Source: Lentisphaerota bacterium (lineage in GTDB: Bacteria > Verrucomicrobiota > Kiritimatiellia > UBA8416 > JAIOPI01). Taken from it: a stretch of DNA of 64,000 nucleotides. Of this stretch, positions 9,828 to 24,988 are shown piece after piece. The notes beneath the pieces were generated by a model. That model searched no databases and was not told the origin of the DNA. It saw only the letters and a list, made by a program, of their open reading frames with translations. The DNA lies in assembly GCA_021413965.1 (NCBI GenBank), contig JAIOPI010000015.1:186001-250000 (forward strand), given 5' to 3'. Every line of letters begins with the position of its first letter. Positions within the stretch are counted from its first letter, which is position 1. Both the position numbers and the translations under genes were made by a program.

Positions 9828-10298
9828 CTACCAGGCGTAGTGAGCGAAGGCCTTGTTGGCCTGCGCCATCTTGTGCGTGTCCTCGCGCTTGCGGATGGCG
9901 TTGCCCTGGTTCTTGTAGGCCTCGACCAGCTCCAACGCCAGCGCCTGCTCCATCGGGACGCCCTTGCGCTGCGCCGAGAAGGACACCAGCCAGCGCATCG
10001 CCAGCGCAAACTGCCGCTCGCGATTCACTTCCACCGGGACCTGGTACGTCGCACCGCCCACGCGCCGCGAGCGCACTTCGACGCGCGGCTTCACATTGTC
10101 CACCGCCTTCGCCAGCACCGCCAGGGGATCCTCTTCAACCTTCCCGCGAATGCCCTCGATGGCGCCGTAAACAATGCCCTCGGCCACTGATTTTTTGCCG
10201 CTCTTCATCACGCAGGTGATCAAGCGCGTCACAAGGTCGCTCTCAAACCGCGGATCGGGAACTACCGTCCGCTTTTCTGCTCTACGCCGCCTGGCCAT
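9828..10298 (-). CDS. rpsG: Small subunit ribosomal protein S7 (uS7)
   Basis: A 156-residue S7: [20 protein letters not shown], then [40 protein letters not shown] (the signature loop) and the C-terminal helix [14 protein letters not shown]7 nucleates 30S head assembly and contacts E-site tRNA. It follows rpsL by 12 bp, in str-operon order. Confidence 0.98.
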   Translation of the reverse strand: MARRRRAEKRTVVPDPRFESDLVTRLITCVMKSGKKSVAEGIVYGAIEGIRGKVEEDPLAVLAKAVDNVKPRVEVRSRRVGGATYQVPVEVNRERQFALAMRWLVSFSAQRKGVPMEQALALELVEAYKNQGNAIRKREDTHKMAQANKAFAHYAW

Positions 10299-10310
10299 AA
10301 TGCTCTCCGC

Positions 10311-10688
10311 TTAAGTCTTTTCAGGACGCTTTGCACCGTACTTCGACCGGCCACGCCGCCGGCCCTCCACCGCCAGGCTGTCCAGCGCCCCGCGCACAAT
10401 GTGGTAACGCACGCCGGGCAAATCCGCCACACGGCCGCCGCGCACCAGCACCACGCTGTGTTCCTGCAGATTGTGCCCGACGCCCGGAATGTACGCCGTC
10501 ACCTCGTAGCCTGTCGTCAGGCGGACGCGCGCCACTTTCCGCAACGCCGAGTTCGGCTTCTTGGGCGTCTGCGTCTTGACGGACAGACAGACACCGCGGC
10601 GCTGCGGACAGTTCTTCAGCGCGGGCGACTTCGTCTTTCGCCGCAACGGGTGGCGTCCCTTGCGGATCAACTGGTTAATCGTCGGCAT
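10311..10688 (-). CDS. rpsL: Small subunit ribosomal protein S12 (uS12), Ala at position 88
   Basis: A 125-residue S12 that aligns without gaps to the E. coli protein over residues 1-90. Lys43 and Lys44 ([11 protein letters not shown]) are intact. The second conserved decoding loop reads [14 protein letters not shown]: the codon at position 88 is GCG (Ala), where E. coli and most bacteria have Lys. Substitutions at Lys88 are classic streptomycin-resistance changes in other species, so this natural variant is notable. S12 monitors codon-anticodon pairing in the A site. It is first in the str cluster, 73 bp downstream of rpoC, with a terminator-like hairpin between. Confidence 0.98.
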   Translation of the reverse strand: MPTINQLIRKGRHPLRRKTKSPALKNCPQRRGVCLSVKTQTPKKPNSALRKVARVRLTTGYEVTAYIPGVGHNLQEHSVVLVRGGRVADLPGVRYHIVRGALDSLAVEGRRRGRSKYGAKRPEKT

Positions 10689-10714
10689 CGTATCTCCTTA
10701 CCCCTCTTCACGCG

Positions 10715-10750
10715 AAAAAAAGGCGCGCCAAGTTAACAGAACCGGCGCCC
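10715..10750 (-). terminator. Terminator-like hairpin with T7 between rpoC and rpsL
   Basis: On the minus strand, GGCGCC (+ strand 10744-10749) is followed after ~14 nt by GGCGCGCC and then seven T residues (complement of A at 10715-10721). The paired arms are GGCGC/GCGCC, with a possible inner GCC/GGC and GTT/AAC helix. It lies after the rpoC stop and before rpsL, so it could end or attenuate the rpoBC transcript before the str genes. The stem is short and the strength is a guess. Confidence 0.45.
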
Positions 10751-10761
10751 CCTGACAATCG

Positions 10762-14931
<4,170 letters not shown>

Positions 14932-14952
14932 GTCGCCTCCCCTCGCCGCGCC

Positions 14953-17900
14953 TTACAGCACGGGCCGCTGCTCTACAACTTTTTCGCCGCTGACCTTGAC
15001 GTCCAGACACAGGCCGCGCAGTTCGTTGATCAACACGCTGAAGGACTCCGGCATGCCGGCCCGCAACGTGTTCTCACCCTTCACAATCGACTCGTAGATG
15101 CGCGTGCGCCCCGCCACGTCATCGCTCTTCACAGTCAGCAGTTCCTGCAGCGCGTAGGCCACCCCGTACGCCTCCAGCGCCCAGACTTCCATTTCGCCCA
15201 TGCGCTGTCCGCCGTATTGCGCCTTGCCGCCCAGCGGTTGCTGGGTGACGAGCGAGTACGGCCCCACCGCGCGTGCATGAATCTTGTCGCTCACCAAGTG
15301 GTGCAGCTTCATCATGTAGATCTGACCGACCACCACCCGCTGATCGAACGGCTTCCCGGTGCGCCCGTCGTACAGGATGTTCTTCCCGTCGGCCGGCAGT
15401 TTCGCCTGCTTCAGGTACTCGCTGATGCGCTTCTCGGAAATCCCGTCAAAAACGGGCGTCGCCGCGTACAGGCCCAGAATCTTGCAGGCCGCTCCCAGAT
15501 GCGTTTCAAACACCTGGCCCAGGTTCATGCGTGACGGCACGCCCAAGGGGTTCAGCACAATGTCGACCGGCGTGCCGTCCGGGAGGAAGGGCATGTCGCC
15601 GTCCGGCATAATCCGCGCCACCACGCCCTTGTTACCGTGACGGCCCGCGAGCTTGTCGCCCACGGCCAGCTTCTTCTTCGCCGCCACGTAAACCCGAACC
15701 TGCTTGATGATGCCCTGGTCAATCTCGTCGCCGCTCTCGATGCGGTCCAGCGCGGCCTCTTCGTCCGTGTCCAAGTCCCGGAACTTCGGGCTGAACTCTT
15801 CGATGATCTCGTCGATCTTCATCTGGATCGGACTGCTCTCGATCTGGATGTGATCGCCCGCCGCCGCCAGCTTGCGCAGCAGCGTCTTCGTGATCTTCCG
15901 GTTGGCCGGGATCAGGATCTCGCCCTTCTCAGCATCCACCACGTCCAGCGGGATCTTCTCTCCCAGCAGGATGTTGCTCAGCGCCTGCGTCAGCTCCTCG
16001 GTCAGCTCCGAGCGCTTATTCTTGTGGCTTTCCTTGATTTCCTTGAGCTGGTTGCGCTTCTCGGACGGCGACTCGTTGGAGCGCTTGATCTCCTTGTGAG
16101 CCGTCACCTTGACGTCCATCACAATACCCGTCGTGCCGCTCGGAACCGTCAGCGATGTATCGCGCACTTCCGCTGCCTTCTCGCCGAAGATCGCGCGCAG
16201 CAGCCGCTCCTCCGGGGCCAGTTCCGTCTCGCTCTTGGGGGTAATCTTGCCCACCAGAATATCGCCCGGCTTGACCTCCGCACCCACGCGAATCACGCCA
16301 TCCGTGCCCAGATTCTTGAGGGCTTCCTCGCCCACGTTCGGGATGTCCCGCGTAATCTCCTCCGGCCCCAGTTTCGTGTCACGCGCTCCGACCTCGAACT
16401 CCTGAATATGCAGGGACGTAAACACGTCCTCGCGCACAATGCGCTCGCTGACCAGGATCGCGTCCTCGAAGTTGTAGCCCGACCACGGCATGAACGCCAC
16501 GAGCAGGTTCTTGCCCAGCGCCATTTCGCCCGCGCAGGTCGCCGGCCCGTCGGCAATCACCTGACCTTTGCGAATCGACTGTCCCAGCTGCACGATCGGC
16601 TTCTGGTTGAAGCATGTTCCCGCGTTGGTACGGCGGAACTTCTGCAGGTCGAACTCCTGCACGTCCGGGTCCTTGGAGCTGCGCTTCGCCGGCATCTTGC
16701 CGTCCGGCGTGATTACGATCTTGCAGGCCGTAACCTGGGCAACCTTGCCCTTTTCGCGCGCCACTTCCATGACTCGCGAATCCTGCGCGGCACGGTCCTC
16801 AATGCCCGTCGCCACGTACGGCCGCTCCGTCTGCAGCAGCGGCACCGCCTGGCGCATCATGTTCGCTCCCATCAGGGCGCGGTTGGCGTCGTCGTGTTCC
16901 AGGAACGGGATCAGTCCCGCCGCGATACTGACGACCTGCTTCGGCGACACGTCCATGTAGTCCACCTTCTCGCGTGGCACTTCCAGGAACTCAGCGCGGA
17001 AGCGCACGGAGACCATGTCGCGCTCGAAACGGTTGTTCTTGTCCAGCGGCGCGTTGGCCTGCGCAATAACGTAGCGCTCCTCCTGATCCGCCGTCAGAAA
17101 CTCAACCTTCTCCGAAACCCGCCCAGCCTCGACTTTGCGGTACGGGCTTTCGATGAATCCAAACTCGTTGACCCGGGCGTAGATGCTCAGCGACGAGATC
17201 AAGCCGATGTTCGGACCTTCCGGCGTCTCGATCGGACAGATGCGTCCGTAATGGCTGCTGTGTACGTCGCGGACCTCAAAACCCGCTCGTTCGCGGCTCA
17301 AGCCGCCGGGGCCCAGCGCGCTCAGGCGACGCTTGTGCGCCAGTCCGGAAAGCGGATTGGTCTGGTCCATGAACTGGCTCAGCTGGCTCCGCCCGAAGAA
17401 GTCCTGCACCACGGCGGACAGCGACTTGGAATTCACCAGCTTCTGCGGCGTCAAGGCACCCTTGGCGGGGTCGAACAGGGTCATGCGCTCACGCACCAGC
17501 CGCTCCGTGCGGGACAGCCCCACCCGGCACTGGTTCTCGAGCAACTCCCCCACCGTACGCACGCGCCGGCTGCCGAGGTGGTCGATGTCGTCCACGCTCT
17601 CCTGCCCGAGGCGAATGCCGATCAAGTGGCGGATGGCCTCCACCACGTCGACCTTGTCCAGCACGCGCAGGTCCTCCTGCACTTTGCCCTTCAGGTCGAG
17701 CTTCTGGTTGATCTTGTGCCGCCCGACGCGACCCAGGTCGTAACGCTTGGGATCGAAGAACAGCCGGCGCAGGAGCTGCCGCGCGTTTGACGGCGTCGCA
17801 GGGTCCCCGGGACGCAGCCGGTGATAGATGTCCTTCAGCGCATCGTCCGTGCTATGGGTCTCGTCTGCACGAACGCTCTGCATGAAAATGCCGCCGTCCC

Positions 17901-18729
17901 AGGTGACATTGACCGTCTCCACGGCCTTGAAGCCCGCATCGCGCATCTGGTCGATGATCGTCGGTGTCAGCGGCTCGTATTTGCGCGCCAGCACCGTCTT
18001 TGAGTCGATGTCGATGACGTCGTCCTTCAAGACGTGGTGTTCGAGCGCCTCCTCGGTCAGCTCGCGGCTCAACGCCAGCTTTTCAAAGGAGTAGAAAATC
18101 GCGAGGATTTCCTCGTCCGTGCTGTAGCCCAGGGCCCGCAGGAACGTCGCCGCCAAAAACTTCCGGCGACGCCGACGACGGTCCATGTAAATCCACAGCA
18201 TGTCGGACGTATCGAACTGCAGCTCCAGCCACGAACCACGGTCCGGGATAATCCGGACCGAGTACAGCGTCTGGCCGTTCGGGTGCTCAGTCTGCTCCGA
18301 ACAAATACCGGGCGAACGGTGCAGTTGGCTGACGACCACACGTTCGGCGCCGTTCACCACAAAGGCGCCGTCCTCGGTCATCAGGGGGACCTCCCCCATG
18401 TAGACGTCCTCTTCGCGGAACTCGTCGCCGTCCTTGAGCCGGAACGTCACGTGCAGGGGCGCGGCAAACGTCTGCCCCTCGTAAAGACTCTCGACCCGAT
18501 TCATCTTCGGGGCCGACAGCGTGTACTTCATGAAGTCCAGAACGTAGCGCCCGTCGTAACTCTCCAGGGGGAAAACCTCTTTGAAAACCGCCTGCAATCC
18601 CTGGTCCCGTCGCTTCTCCGGAGCACGATCCATCTGGAGGAATTCCTCGTAGGATCGTGTCTGGATTTCGATCAGGTCCGGAGGATCGATGACAGCTTGG
18701 AGCTTTCCGAAATTCGTTCGCTCAACCAT
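14953..18729 (-). CDS. rpoB: DNA-directed RNA polymerase subunit beta
   Basis: A 1258-residue beta subunit. The start ATG at 18727-18729 gives MVERTNFGKLQAVIDPPDLI, the family N-terminus; the frame upstream is not conserved. The rifampicin pocket (SQLSQFMDQTNPLSGLAHKR, then RLSALGPGGL) keeps the wild-type equivalents of Asp516, His526 and Ser531, so resistance is not predicted. DVHSSHYGRICPIETPEGPN follows. Near the C-terminus are KLAVGDKLAGRHGNKGVVAR and QPLGGKAQYGGQRMGEMEVW. It lies in the rplL-rpoB-rpoC operon 75 bp after rplL. Confidence 0.99.
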   Translation of the reverse strand: MVERTNFGKLQAVIDPPDLIEIQTRSYEEFLQMDRAPEKRRDQGLQAVFKEVFPLESYDGRYVLDFMKYTLSAPKMNRVESLYEGQTFAAPLHVTFRLKDGDEFREEDVYMGEVPLMTEDGAFVVNGAERVVVSQLHRSPGICSEQTEHPNGQTLYSVRIIPDRGSWLELQFDTSDMLWIYMDRRRRRRKFLAATFLRALGYSTDEEILAIFYSFEKLALSRELTEEALEHHVLKDDVIDIDSKTVLARKYEPLTPTIIDQMRDAGFKAVETVNVTWDGGIFMQSVRADETHSTDDALKDIYHRLRPGDPATPSNARQLLRRLFFDPKRYDLGRVGRHKINQKLDLKGKVQEDLRVLDKVDVVEAIRHLIGIRLGQESVDDIDHLGSRRVRTVGELLENQCRVGLSRTERLVRERMTLFDPAKGALTPQKLVNSKSLSAVVQDFFGRSQLSQFMDQTNPLSGLAHKRRLSALGPGGLSRERAGFEVRDVHSSHYGRICPIETPEGPNIGLISSLSIYARVNEFGFIESPYRKVEAGRVSEKVEFLTADQEERYVIAQANAPLDKNNRFERDMVSVRFRAEFLEVPREKVDYMDVSPKQVVSIAAGLIPFLEHDDANRALMGANMMRQAVPLLQTERPYVATGIEDRAAQDSRVMEVAREKGKVAQVTACKIVITPDGKMPAKRSSKDPDVQEFDLQKFRRTNAGTCFNQKPIVQLGQSIRKGQVIADGPATCAGEMALGKNLLVAFMPWSGYNFEDAILVSERIVREDVFTSLHIQEFEVGARDTKLGPEEITRDIPNVGEEALKNLGTDGVIRVGAEVKPGDILVGKITPKSETELAPEERLLRAIFGEKAAEVRDTSLTVPSGTTGIVMDVKVTAHKEIKRSNESPSEKRNQLKEIKESHKNKRSELTEELTQALSNILLGEKIPLDVVDAEKGEILIPANRKITKTLLRKLAAAGDHIQIESSPIQMKIDEIIEEFSPKFRDLDTDEEAALDRIESGDEIDQGIIKQVRVYVAAKKKLAVGDKLAGRHGNKGVVARIMPDGDMPFLPDGTPVDIVLNPLGVPSRMNLGQVFETHLGAACKILGLYAATPVFDGISEKRISEYLKQAKLPADGKNILYDGRTGKPFDQRVVVGQIYMMKLHHLVSDKIHARAVGPYSLVTQQPLGGKAQYGGQRMGEMEVWALEAYGVAYALQELLTVKSDDVAGRTRIYESIVKGENTLRAGMPESFSVLINELRGLCLDVKVSGEKVVEQRPVL

Positions 18730-18804
18730 TCCGCACCTCGCAGCACACCGCGCTTCCCGCACACCCGCTTTGCCAACCGACCGATCACCGCACTGCCGAC
18801 TGGA

Positions 18805-19206
18805 CTACTTGATCTGAACCTTGGCGCCGGCCGCCTCGAGCTTCTTCTTCATCTCCTCGGCATCAGCCTTCGACACGCCTTCCTTCACCGTCTTCGGCGC
18901 GCCTTCGACCATGTCCTTGGAATCCTTCAGCCCCAGGCCCGTGATCGCGCGAATCTCCTTGATCACGTTGATCTTGTTGGCGCCCGCCTCGGCGAGAACG
19001 ACCGTGAACTCGGTCTGCTCCTCAGCCGCTGCCGCCGCCCCGCCGCCCGCCGCCGGACCTGCCGCCACCGCCACCGGTGCCGCTGCGCTCACGCCCAACC
19101 GCTCCTCGAGCTTCTTAACGAGCTTGGAAAGATCCAGTACCGTGAGTTGCTCGATGGTCGAGACAATCTCTTCCATCTTCTGTTCTGCTGTTGCTGCTTC
19201 GGCCAT
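18805..19206 (-). CDS. rplL: Large subunit ribosomal protein L7/L12 (bL12)
   Basis: A 133-residue stalk protein: N-terminal dimerisation helix ([20 protein letters not shown]), an Ala/Gly-rich flexible hinge (residues ~45-62) and the globular factor-binding domain ([20 protein letters not shown], then [15 protein letters not shown]). Several copies bind L10 and recruit EF-G and EF-Tu. It lies 20 bp after rplJ. Confidence 0.98.
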   Translation of the reverse strand: MAEAATAEQKMEEIVSTIEQLTVLDLSKLVKKLEERLGVSAAAPVAVAAGPAAGGGAAAAAEEQTEFTVVLAEAGANKINVIKEIRAITGLGLKDSKDMVEGAPKTVKEGVSKADAEEMKKKLEAAGAKVQIK

Positions 19207-19226
19207 GTTCGTCTCCTCTCCTGTCC

Positions 19227-19730
19227 TTAAGCACTTGCCTTCGACTTCTTATCCTCGATCGCTTTGAGCACGTAGACCACGCTCGCCGCCTTCTGCTGGA
19301 GCACCCCGACCAGTCGCGCCATGGGCGCGGCGATGGTACCAACCACCTGCTGCAGCAAGACTTCGCGCGACGGCAGGCTGGCAATGGCATCCACCTCCGC
19401 CGCCGTCAGGGTCTGCGTCCCGAACCGCCCGCCCTTCACGCGGGGCTTGCTCGACGCCTTCACAAAATCCTTCAGCACCTTCGCCACCTGATTCACTTCG
19501 CCGGTGCCCGTAATCATCGCCGTCGGGCCGTCGAGCATCGGCTCCACGTCCATCCACCCCACGTCCTTCGACGCCAGGTTCAGGAACGAATTCTGGACCA
19601 CCAGCAGGCGCGACCCCGACCCGCGCAGCTTATGCCGCAAGTCAGTCAGCCCCTGCACGGTCATCCCCCGACAGTCCGTCAGGATGACGTAATACGAATG
19701 CCGACGCCCATCGTGGACGTCACCGTGCAC
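19227..19730 (-). CDS. rplJ: Large subunit ribosomal protein L10 (uL10), N-terminus apparently shortened
   Basis: L10 anchors the L7/L12 stalk. The L10 sequence is clear from [20 protein letters not shown] onward, through [13 protein letters not shown] and the stalk helix at the C-terminus. What is missing is the 15-25 residue N-terminal helix that normally precedes the YVILTD strand: that position is occupied by the rplA 3' end in another frame. The only plausible in-frame initiator upstream is GTG at 19728-19730, which gives a 167-residue protein whose first 13 residues ([13 protein letters not shown]) look unlike L10 and overlaps rplA by 52 bp. No strong Shine-Dalgarno is visible. A deletion at the rplA/rplJ junction, in the cell or in the assembly, is possible. 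The gene identity is secure; the start is not. Confidence 0.8.
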   Translation of the reverse strand: MHGDVHDGRRHSYYVILTDCRGMTVQGLTDLRHKLRGSGSRLLVVQNSFLNLASKDVGWMDVEPMLDGPTAMITGTGEVNQVAKVLKDFVKASSKPRVKGGRFGTQTLTAAEVDAIASLPSREVLLQQVVGTIAAPMARLVGVLQQKAASVVYVLKAIEDKKSKASA

Positions 19731-20359
19731 GTCTTGATAAAGACGCCCTTCGCCCCGGCCGGCTTCTCGGCCAGGATGGCCGACATGACGGTCTTGGCGT
19801 TCTCCACCAGCTGGTCCCGGGTGAAGGCGAGCTTGCCAACCGGCACGCTGATGTTGCCGTTCTTGTCCATGCGGAAATCCACTTTGCCGGCCTTGCACAG
19901 CTTCACGGCCCGCGCCGTGTCATCCGTGACCGTATCCGTCTTGGGATTCGGCATCAGTCCGCGTGGGCCGAGAATACGGCCAAGCTTGCGCACTTCCTGC
20001 ATCGCCTCCGGCGTGGCAATCGCCACGTCGAATTCAGTCCAGCCGCCCTTGACCTTCTCGATCAGGTCGTCCATGCCCACTTCGTCGGCACCAGCCGCGC
20101 GCGCTGCGTCGGCTGACGCACCCTTGGCAAACACCAGAATCCGTATGGTCTTGCCCGTGCCGTTCGGCAGGGAAACCGTCCCGCGCACGGCATTCTCCGA
20201 CTTGGAGGGATCAATGCCCAGGCGCACGGCCAGGTCGACTGTTTCGTTAAACTTGGCCCCCGGATTCTCCTTCAGAAAATCAATGGCCTTTTCGATCTCC
20301 AGAACGCCCGTGGGGGCCTTCTCCGAAATCGCCCGATATCGTTTGCCGTGTTTTGCCAT
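19679..20359 (-). CDS. rplA: Large subunit ribosomal protein L1 (uL1)
   Basis: A 226-residue L1: MAKHGKRYRAISEKAPTGVL, then KGASADAARAAGADEVGMDD and the signature LGRILGPRGLMPNPKTDTVT around residues 126-145. The C-terminus ends [12 protein letters not shown], close to the usual TSTMGPGV ending, so L1 looks complete even though rplJ overlaps it. L1 forms the mobile stalk at the E site and is the usual translational repressor of the rplKA operon. It starts 23 bp after rplK. Confidence 0.98.
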   Translation of the reverse strand: MAKHGKRYRAISEKAPTGVLEIEKAIDFLKENPGAKFNETVDLAVRLGIDPSKSENAVRGTVSLPNGTGKTIRILVFAKGASADAARAAGADEVGMDDLIEKVKGGWTEFDVAIATPEAMQEVRKLGRILGPRGLMPNPKTDTVTDDTARAVKLCKAGKVDFRMDKNGNISVPVGKLAFTRDQLVENAKTVMSAILAEKPAGAKGVFIKTCTVTSTMGVGIRITSS

Positions 20360-20382
20360 GATGACGCCCGCGCTCCGACTCT

Positions 20383-20808
20383 TCAGTCTGTGACTTCGAT
20401 ACCCATGCTACGGGCCGTGCCTTCGACCATGCGCACGGCACCCGCCTCGTTCGTTGCGTTCAGATCCGGAGCCTTCAGCTTCGCGATCTCCAAAACCTGG
20501 GCCCGGGTAACCTTACCCACCTTTTCCCGGTTGGGAACTGCCGACCCCTTGGCCAGCCCGGCCGCGCGCTTCAACAGCGTCGCCGCGGGCGGACTCTTCG
20601 TGATGAACGTGAAGGACCGGTCCTGGTAAACCGTGATGATCACGGGGATCACCAAGCCCGCCTTGTCCTGCGTCGCGGCGTTGAACTGCTTGCAGAACTC
20701 CATGATGTTCACGCCCTGCTGGCCCAGCGCGGGCCCCACGGGCGGCGCCGGATTCGCCTGACCGGCCGGAATCTGCAACTTGACCGAGCCTGTTACTTTC
20801 TTTGCCAT
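20383..20808 (-). CDS. rplK: Large subunit ribosomal protein L11 (uL11)
   Basis: A 141-residue L11: [20 protein letters not shown] at the N-terminus, [15 protein letters not shown], and the C-terminal RNA-binding domain ending [16 protein letters not shown]11 binds the GTPase-associated centre of 23S rRNA and is the thiostrepton target. It is separated from nusG by a block of heptamer repeats. Confidence 0.98.
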   Translation of the reverse strand: MAKKVTGSVKLQIPAGQANPAPPVGPALGQQGVNIMEFCKQFNAATQDKAGLVIPVIITVYQDRSFTFITKSPPAATLLKRAAGLAKGSAVPNREKVGKVTRAQVLEIAKLKAPDLNATNEAGAVRMVEGTARSMGIEVTD

Positions 20809-20827
20809 AAATCTATTCCCAGGCTTG

Positions 20828-20890
20828 AGGGTTCAGGGTTCAGCGTTCAGGCCAGCTACCTGAACCCGGAACCCCGAACCCTGAAACCTC
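20828..20890. repeat. Heptamer repeat block forming an inverted repeat, nusG-rplK intergenic
   Basis: The 83-bp space between nusG and rplK is almost filled by short 7-nt units. On the plus strand GGTTCAG, GGTTCAG and CGTTCAG (20830-20850) are followed, after a short spacer, by the complementary series CTGAACC, CGGAACC, CCGAACC, CTGAAAC (20860-20887). The two sets are inverted with respect to each other, so the transcript can fold into a long imperfect hairpin. The rplK mRNA would have to be read through it. Confidence 0.8.
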
Positions 20891-20891
20891 A

Positions 20892-21440
20892 CTACGACCG
20901 CTCCACCTGCCAGTATTCCAATTCCACCGGCGCCGAGCGCCCGAAAATTGCCACCGAAACCTTGAGCTTCCCGCGGTTGGGATCCACTTCCTCCACCACC
21001 CCGCTGAAGTTCAGGAACGGGCCGTCCGTGATCTTGACCGTCTCGCCCGGCTCGAACACGACCTTGGGCTTGACGCTCTCCTTCTTCTCCTCCACCTGGT
21101 GGAAGATCACGTCCACTTCCGAGGGCTTCAGCGGCACGGGCTTCTCCCCGCCCACAAACCCGATGATCCCCTGCGTCTCGCGGATGAAGTACCACGCCTT
21201 GTCGCGCAACTGCCGATTCTCGTCGTACAGGGCCATGTTCACGAGCACGTAGCCCGGGAAGAACTTCCGAGTGGTCGTCGACTTGACGCCCTTCTTCACT
21301 TCCGAGACCTTCTCGGTCGGAATCACCACATCGCCGATGAACTCGTCCATCGCTTCCTGCTTGATGCGACGACGTATGCTTTCCTGAACCTTGTATTCCT
21401 GCCCGGTCAGCGTGTGCAGCACGTACCAATCTTTGTTCAT
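20892..21440 (-). CDS. nusG: Transcription termination/antitermination factor NusG
   Basis: A 182-residue NusG with the N-terminal NGN domain (MNKDWYVLHTLTGQEYKVQE; FFPGYVLVNMALYDENRQLR, then the IIGFVGG segment) and a C-terminal KOW domain (FEPGETVKITDGPFLNFSGV, residues ~129-148). It binds the RNA polymerase clamp through the NGN and couples to S10 or Rho through KOW. It follows secE by 1 bp, the classic secE-nusG-rplK order. Confidence 0.98.
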   Translation of the reverse strand: MNKDWYVLHTLTGQEYKVQESIRRRIKQEAMDEFIGDVVIPTEKVSEVKKGVKSTTTRKFFPGYVLVNMALYDENRQLRDKAWYFIRETQGIIGFVGGEKPVPLKPSEVDVIFHQVEEKKESVKPKVVFEPGETVKITDGPFLNFSGVVEEVDPNRGKLKVSVAIFGRSAPVELEYWQVERS

Positions 21441-21441
21441 A

Positions 21442-21657
21442 TCAACTTCCGCGGGTACCGGTCAGCAGACTCAACAGGAAAATCAGTATCCGGTCACTCA
21501 GCCCCACAAACAGGCCCAGCAGCGACAGGGACACGATCACCACTACGGTGGACGAGAGCAGCTCCTGGCGCGTCGGCCAGGAAGCCTTTTTCGTCTCCGC
21601 CACCACGTCGGTCACAAAACCGACGAAGGCCGCCACGGTATCCTTCAGTTTACTCAT
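21442..21657 (-). CDS. secE: Preprotein translocase subunit SecE
   Basis: A 71-residue short SecE with an amphipathic cytoplasmic helix (VVAETKKASWPTRQELLSST, the conserved family motif) and a single transmembrane segment (VVVIVSLSLLGLFVGL, residues ~38-53). It clamps SecY in the inner membrane. The gene lies between tRNA-Trp and nusG; rpmG, often found just here, is absent. Confidence 0.97.
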   Translation of the reverse strand: MSKLKDTVAAFVGFVTDVVAETKKASWPTRQELLSSTVVVIVSLSLLGLFVGLSDRILIFLLSLLTGTRGS

Positions 21658-21712
21658 CGCCGCACACCACCATGCTGCTTACTCGACCACCATCGCGCCG
21701 CGGCGCTCCGGT

Positions 21713-21788
21713 TGGCAGGCCAGGAGGGACTTGAACCCCCAACACCCGGTTTTGGAGACCGGTGCTCTGCCAATTGAGCTACTGGCCT
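21713..21788 (-). tRNA. tRNA-Trp (anticodon CCA), 3' CCA encoded
   Basis: A complete cloverleaf reads on the minus strand from 21788: acceptor AGGCCAG pairing with CTGGCCT, D arm GCTC/GAGC, anticodon stem CCGGT/ACCGG with loop CTCCAAA (anticodon CCA), T arm GGGGG/CCCTC with loop TTCAAGT, discriminator G and an encoded CCA (21713-21715). A tRNA-Trp between tuf and secE is a widely conserved arrangement. Confidence 0.97.
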
Positions 21789-21871
21789 AATCGCCGCGTT
21801 CAAGCTCACCTGGCGGAACCGGCCCGTGCGCTCCGCACGGGACCGGCCACCGCGCCCCCGGGTGGGAACTC

Positions 21872-23080
<1,209 letters not shown>

Positions 23081-23178
23081 GGCGCTTCCTCCACCTGCCT
23101 GTTGTTCCTAACTACGTAGCCTTATGTTCCATTGCCGCGGCGCGCGGCCCCAACCCGCCCGAACCCGAACGTCTCAAC

Positions 23179-23254
23179 TGGAGCCCATGAGCGGGATCGA
23201 ACCGCTGACCTCGTCCTTACCAAGGACGTGCTCTGCCAACTGAGCTACATGGGC
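23179..23254 (-). tRNA. tRNA-Thr (anticodon GGT), 3' CCA encoded
   Basis: Minus-strand cloverleaf from 23254: acceptor GCCCATG/CATGGGC, D arm GCTC/GAGC, anticodon stem CGTCC/GGACG with loop TTGGTAA (anticodon GGT), T arm GCGGT/CCGC with loop TTCGATC, and an encoded CCA at 23179-23181. A tRNA-Thr just upstream of tuf is common in bacteria, where both are often co-transcribed. Confidence 0.97.
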
Positions 23255-23293
23255 TGCAAGACCCGCCCAAAACGACAGAAAACACCAGACGGA

Positions 23294-23321
23294 ACCTTAG
23301 AGTTTGTGATCGGAGACTCAA
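23294..23321 (-). promoter_or_regulatory. Possible promoter of the tRNA-Thr/tuf transcript
   Basis: On the minus strand TTGAGT (plus 23316-23321) is followed after 16 nt by TAAGGT (plus 23294-23299), about 40 bp upstream of the tRNA-Thr gene. The -10 is weak against TATAAT, but TA-n-n-n-T hexamers recur at other candidate promoters in this window. Confidence 0.35.
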
Positions 23322-23423
23322 CTCGGGGGCGCCTCTGATGTCTTCTGCGTACAGCCCTGACCAGTGGGCAGCCTTAGGGCTCGAAAGCAAAACTCCTCAA
23401 CGCTATCAAACGGCCTAATGGAG

Positions 23424-24824
<1,401 letters not shown>

Positions 24825-24913
24825 GCTCGTCGTCCCTTGCTGAACCTGCTTCGTCCCGGTGCGGCTGGGCGGTCTCCGCCCTGGTCACCCGTACTGGAAA
24901 ATCGGAGCCGACA

Positions 24914-24942
24914 CCCTTACCAATCCCCCGCGCGGACGTCAA
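24914..24942 (-). promoter_or_regulatory. Candidate sigma70-type promoter for icd
   Basis: Minus strand TTGACG (plus 24937-24942), 17-nt spacer, then TAAGGG (plus 24914-24919), about 90 bp before the icd ATG. Good -35, weak -10. Confidence 0.4.
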
Positions 24943-24988
24943 GCAGAACCCGGAAATCGGGGCCGCATCCGCGGGCCACACCCCTGGC

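Noticed and set aside
17330-17420. Possible rifampicin-resistance substitutions in rpoB
   Set aside because: Asp516, His526 and Ser531 equivalents are wild type.
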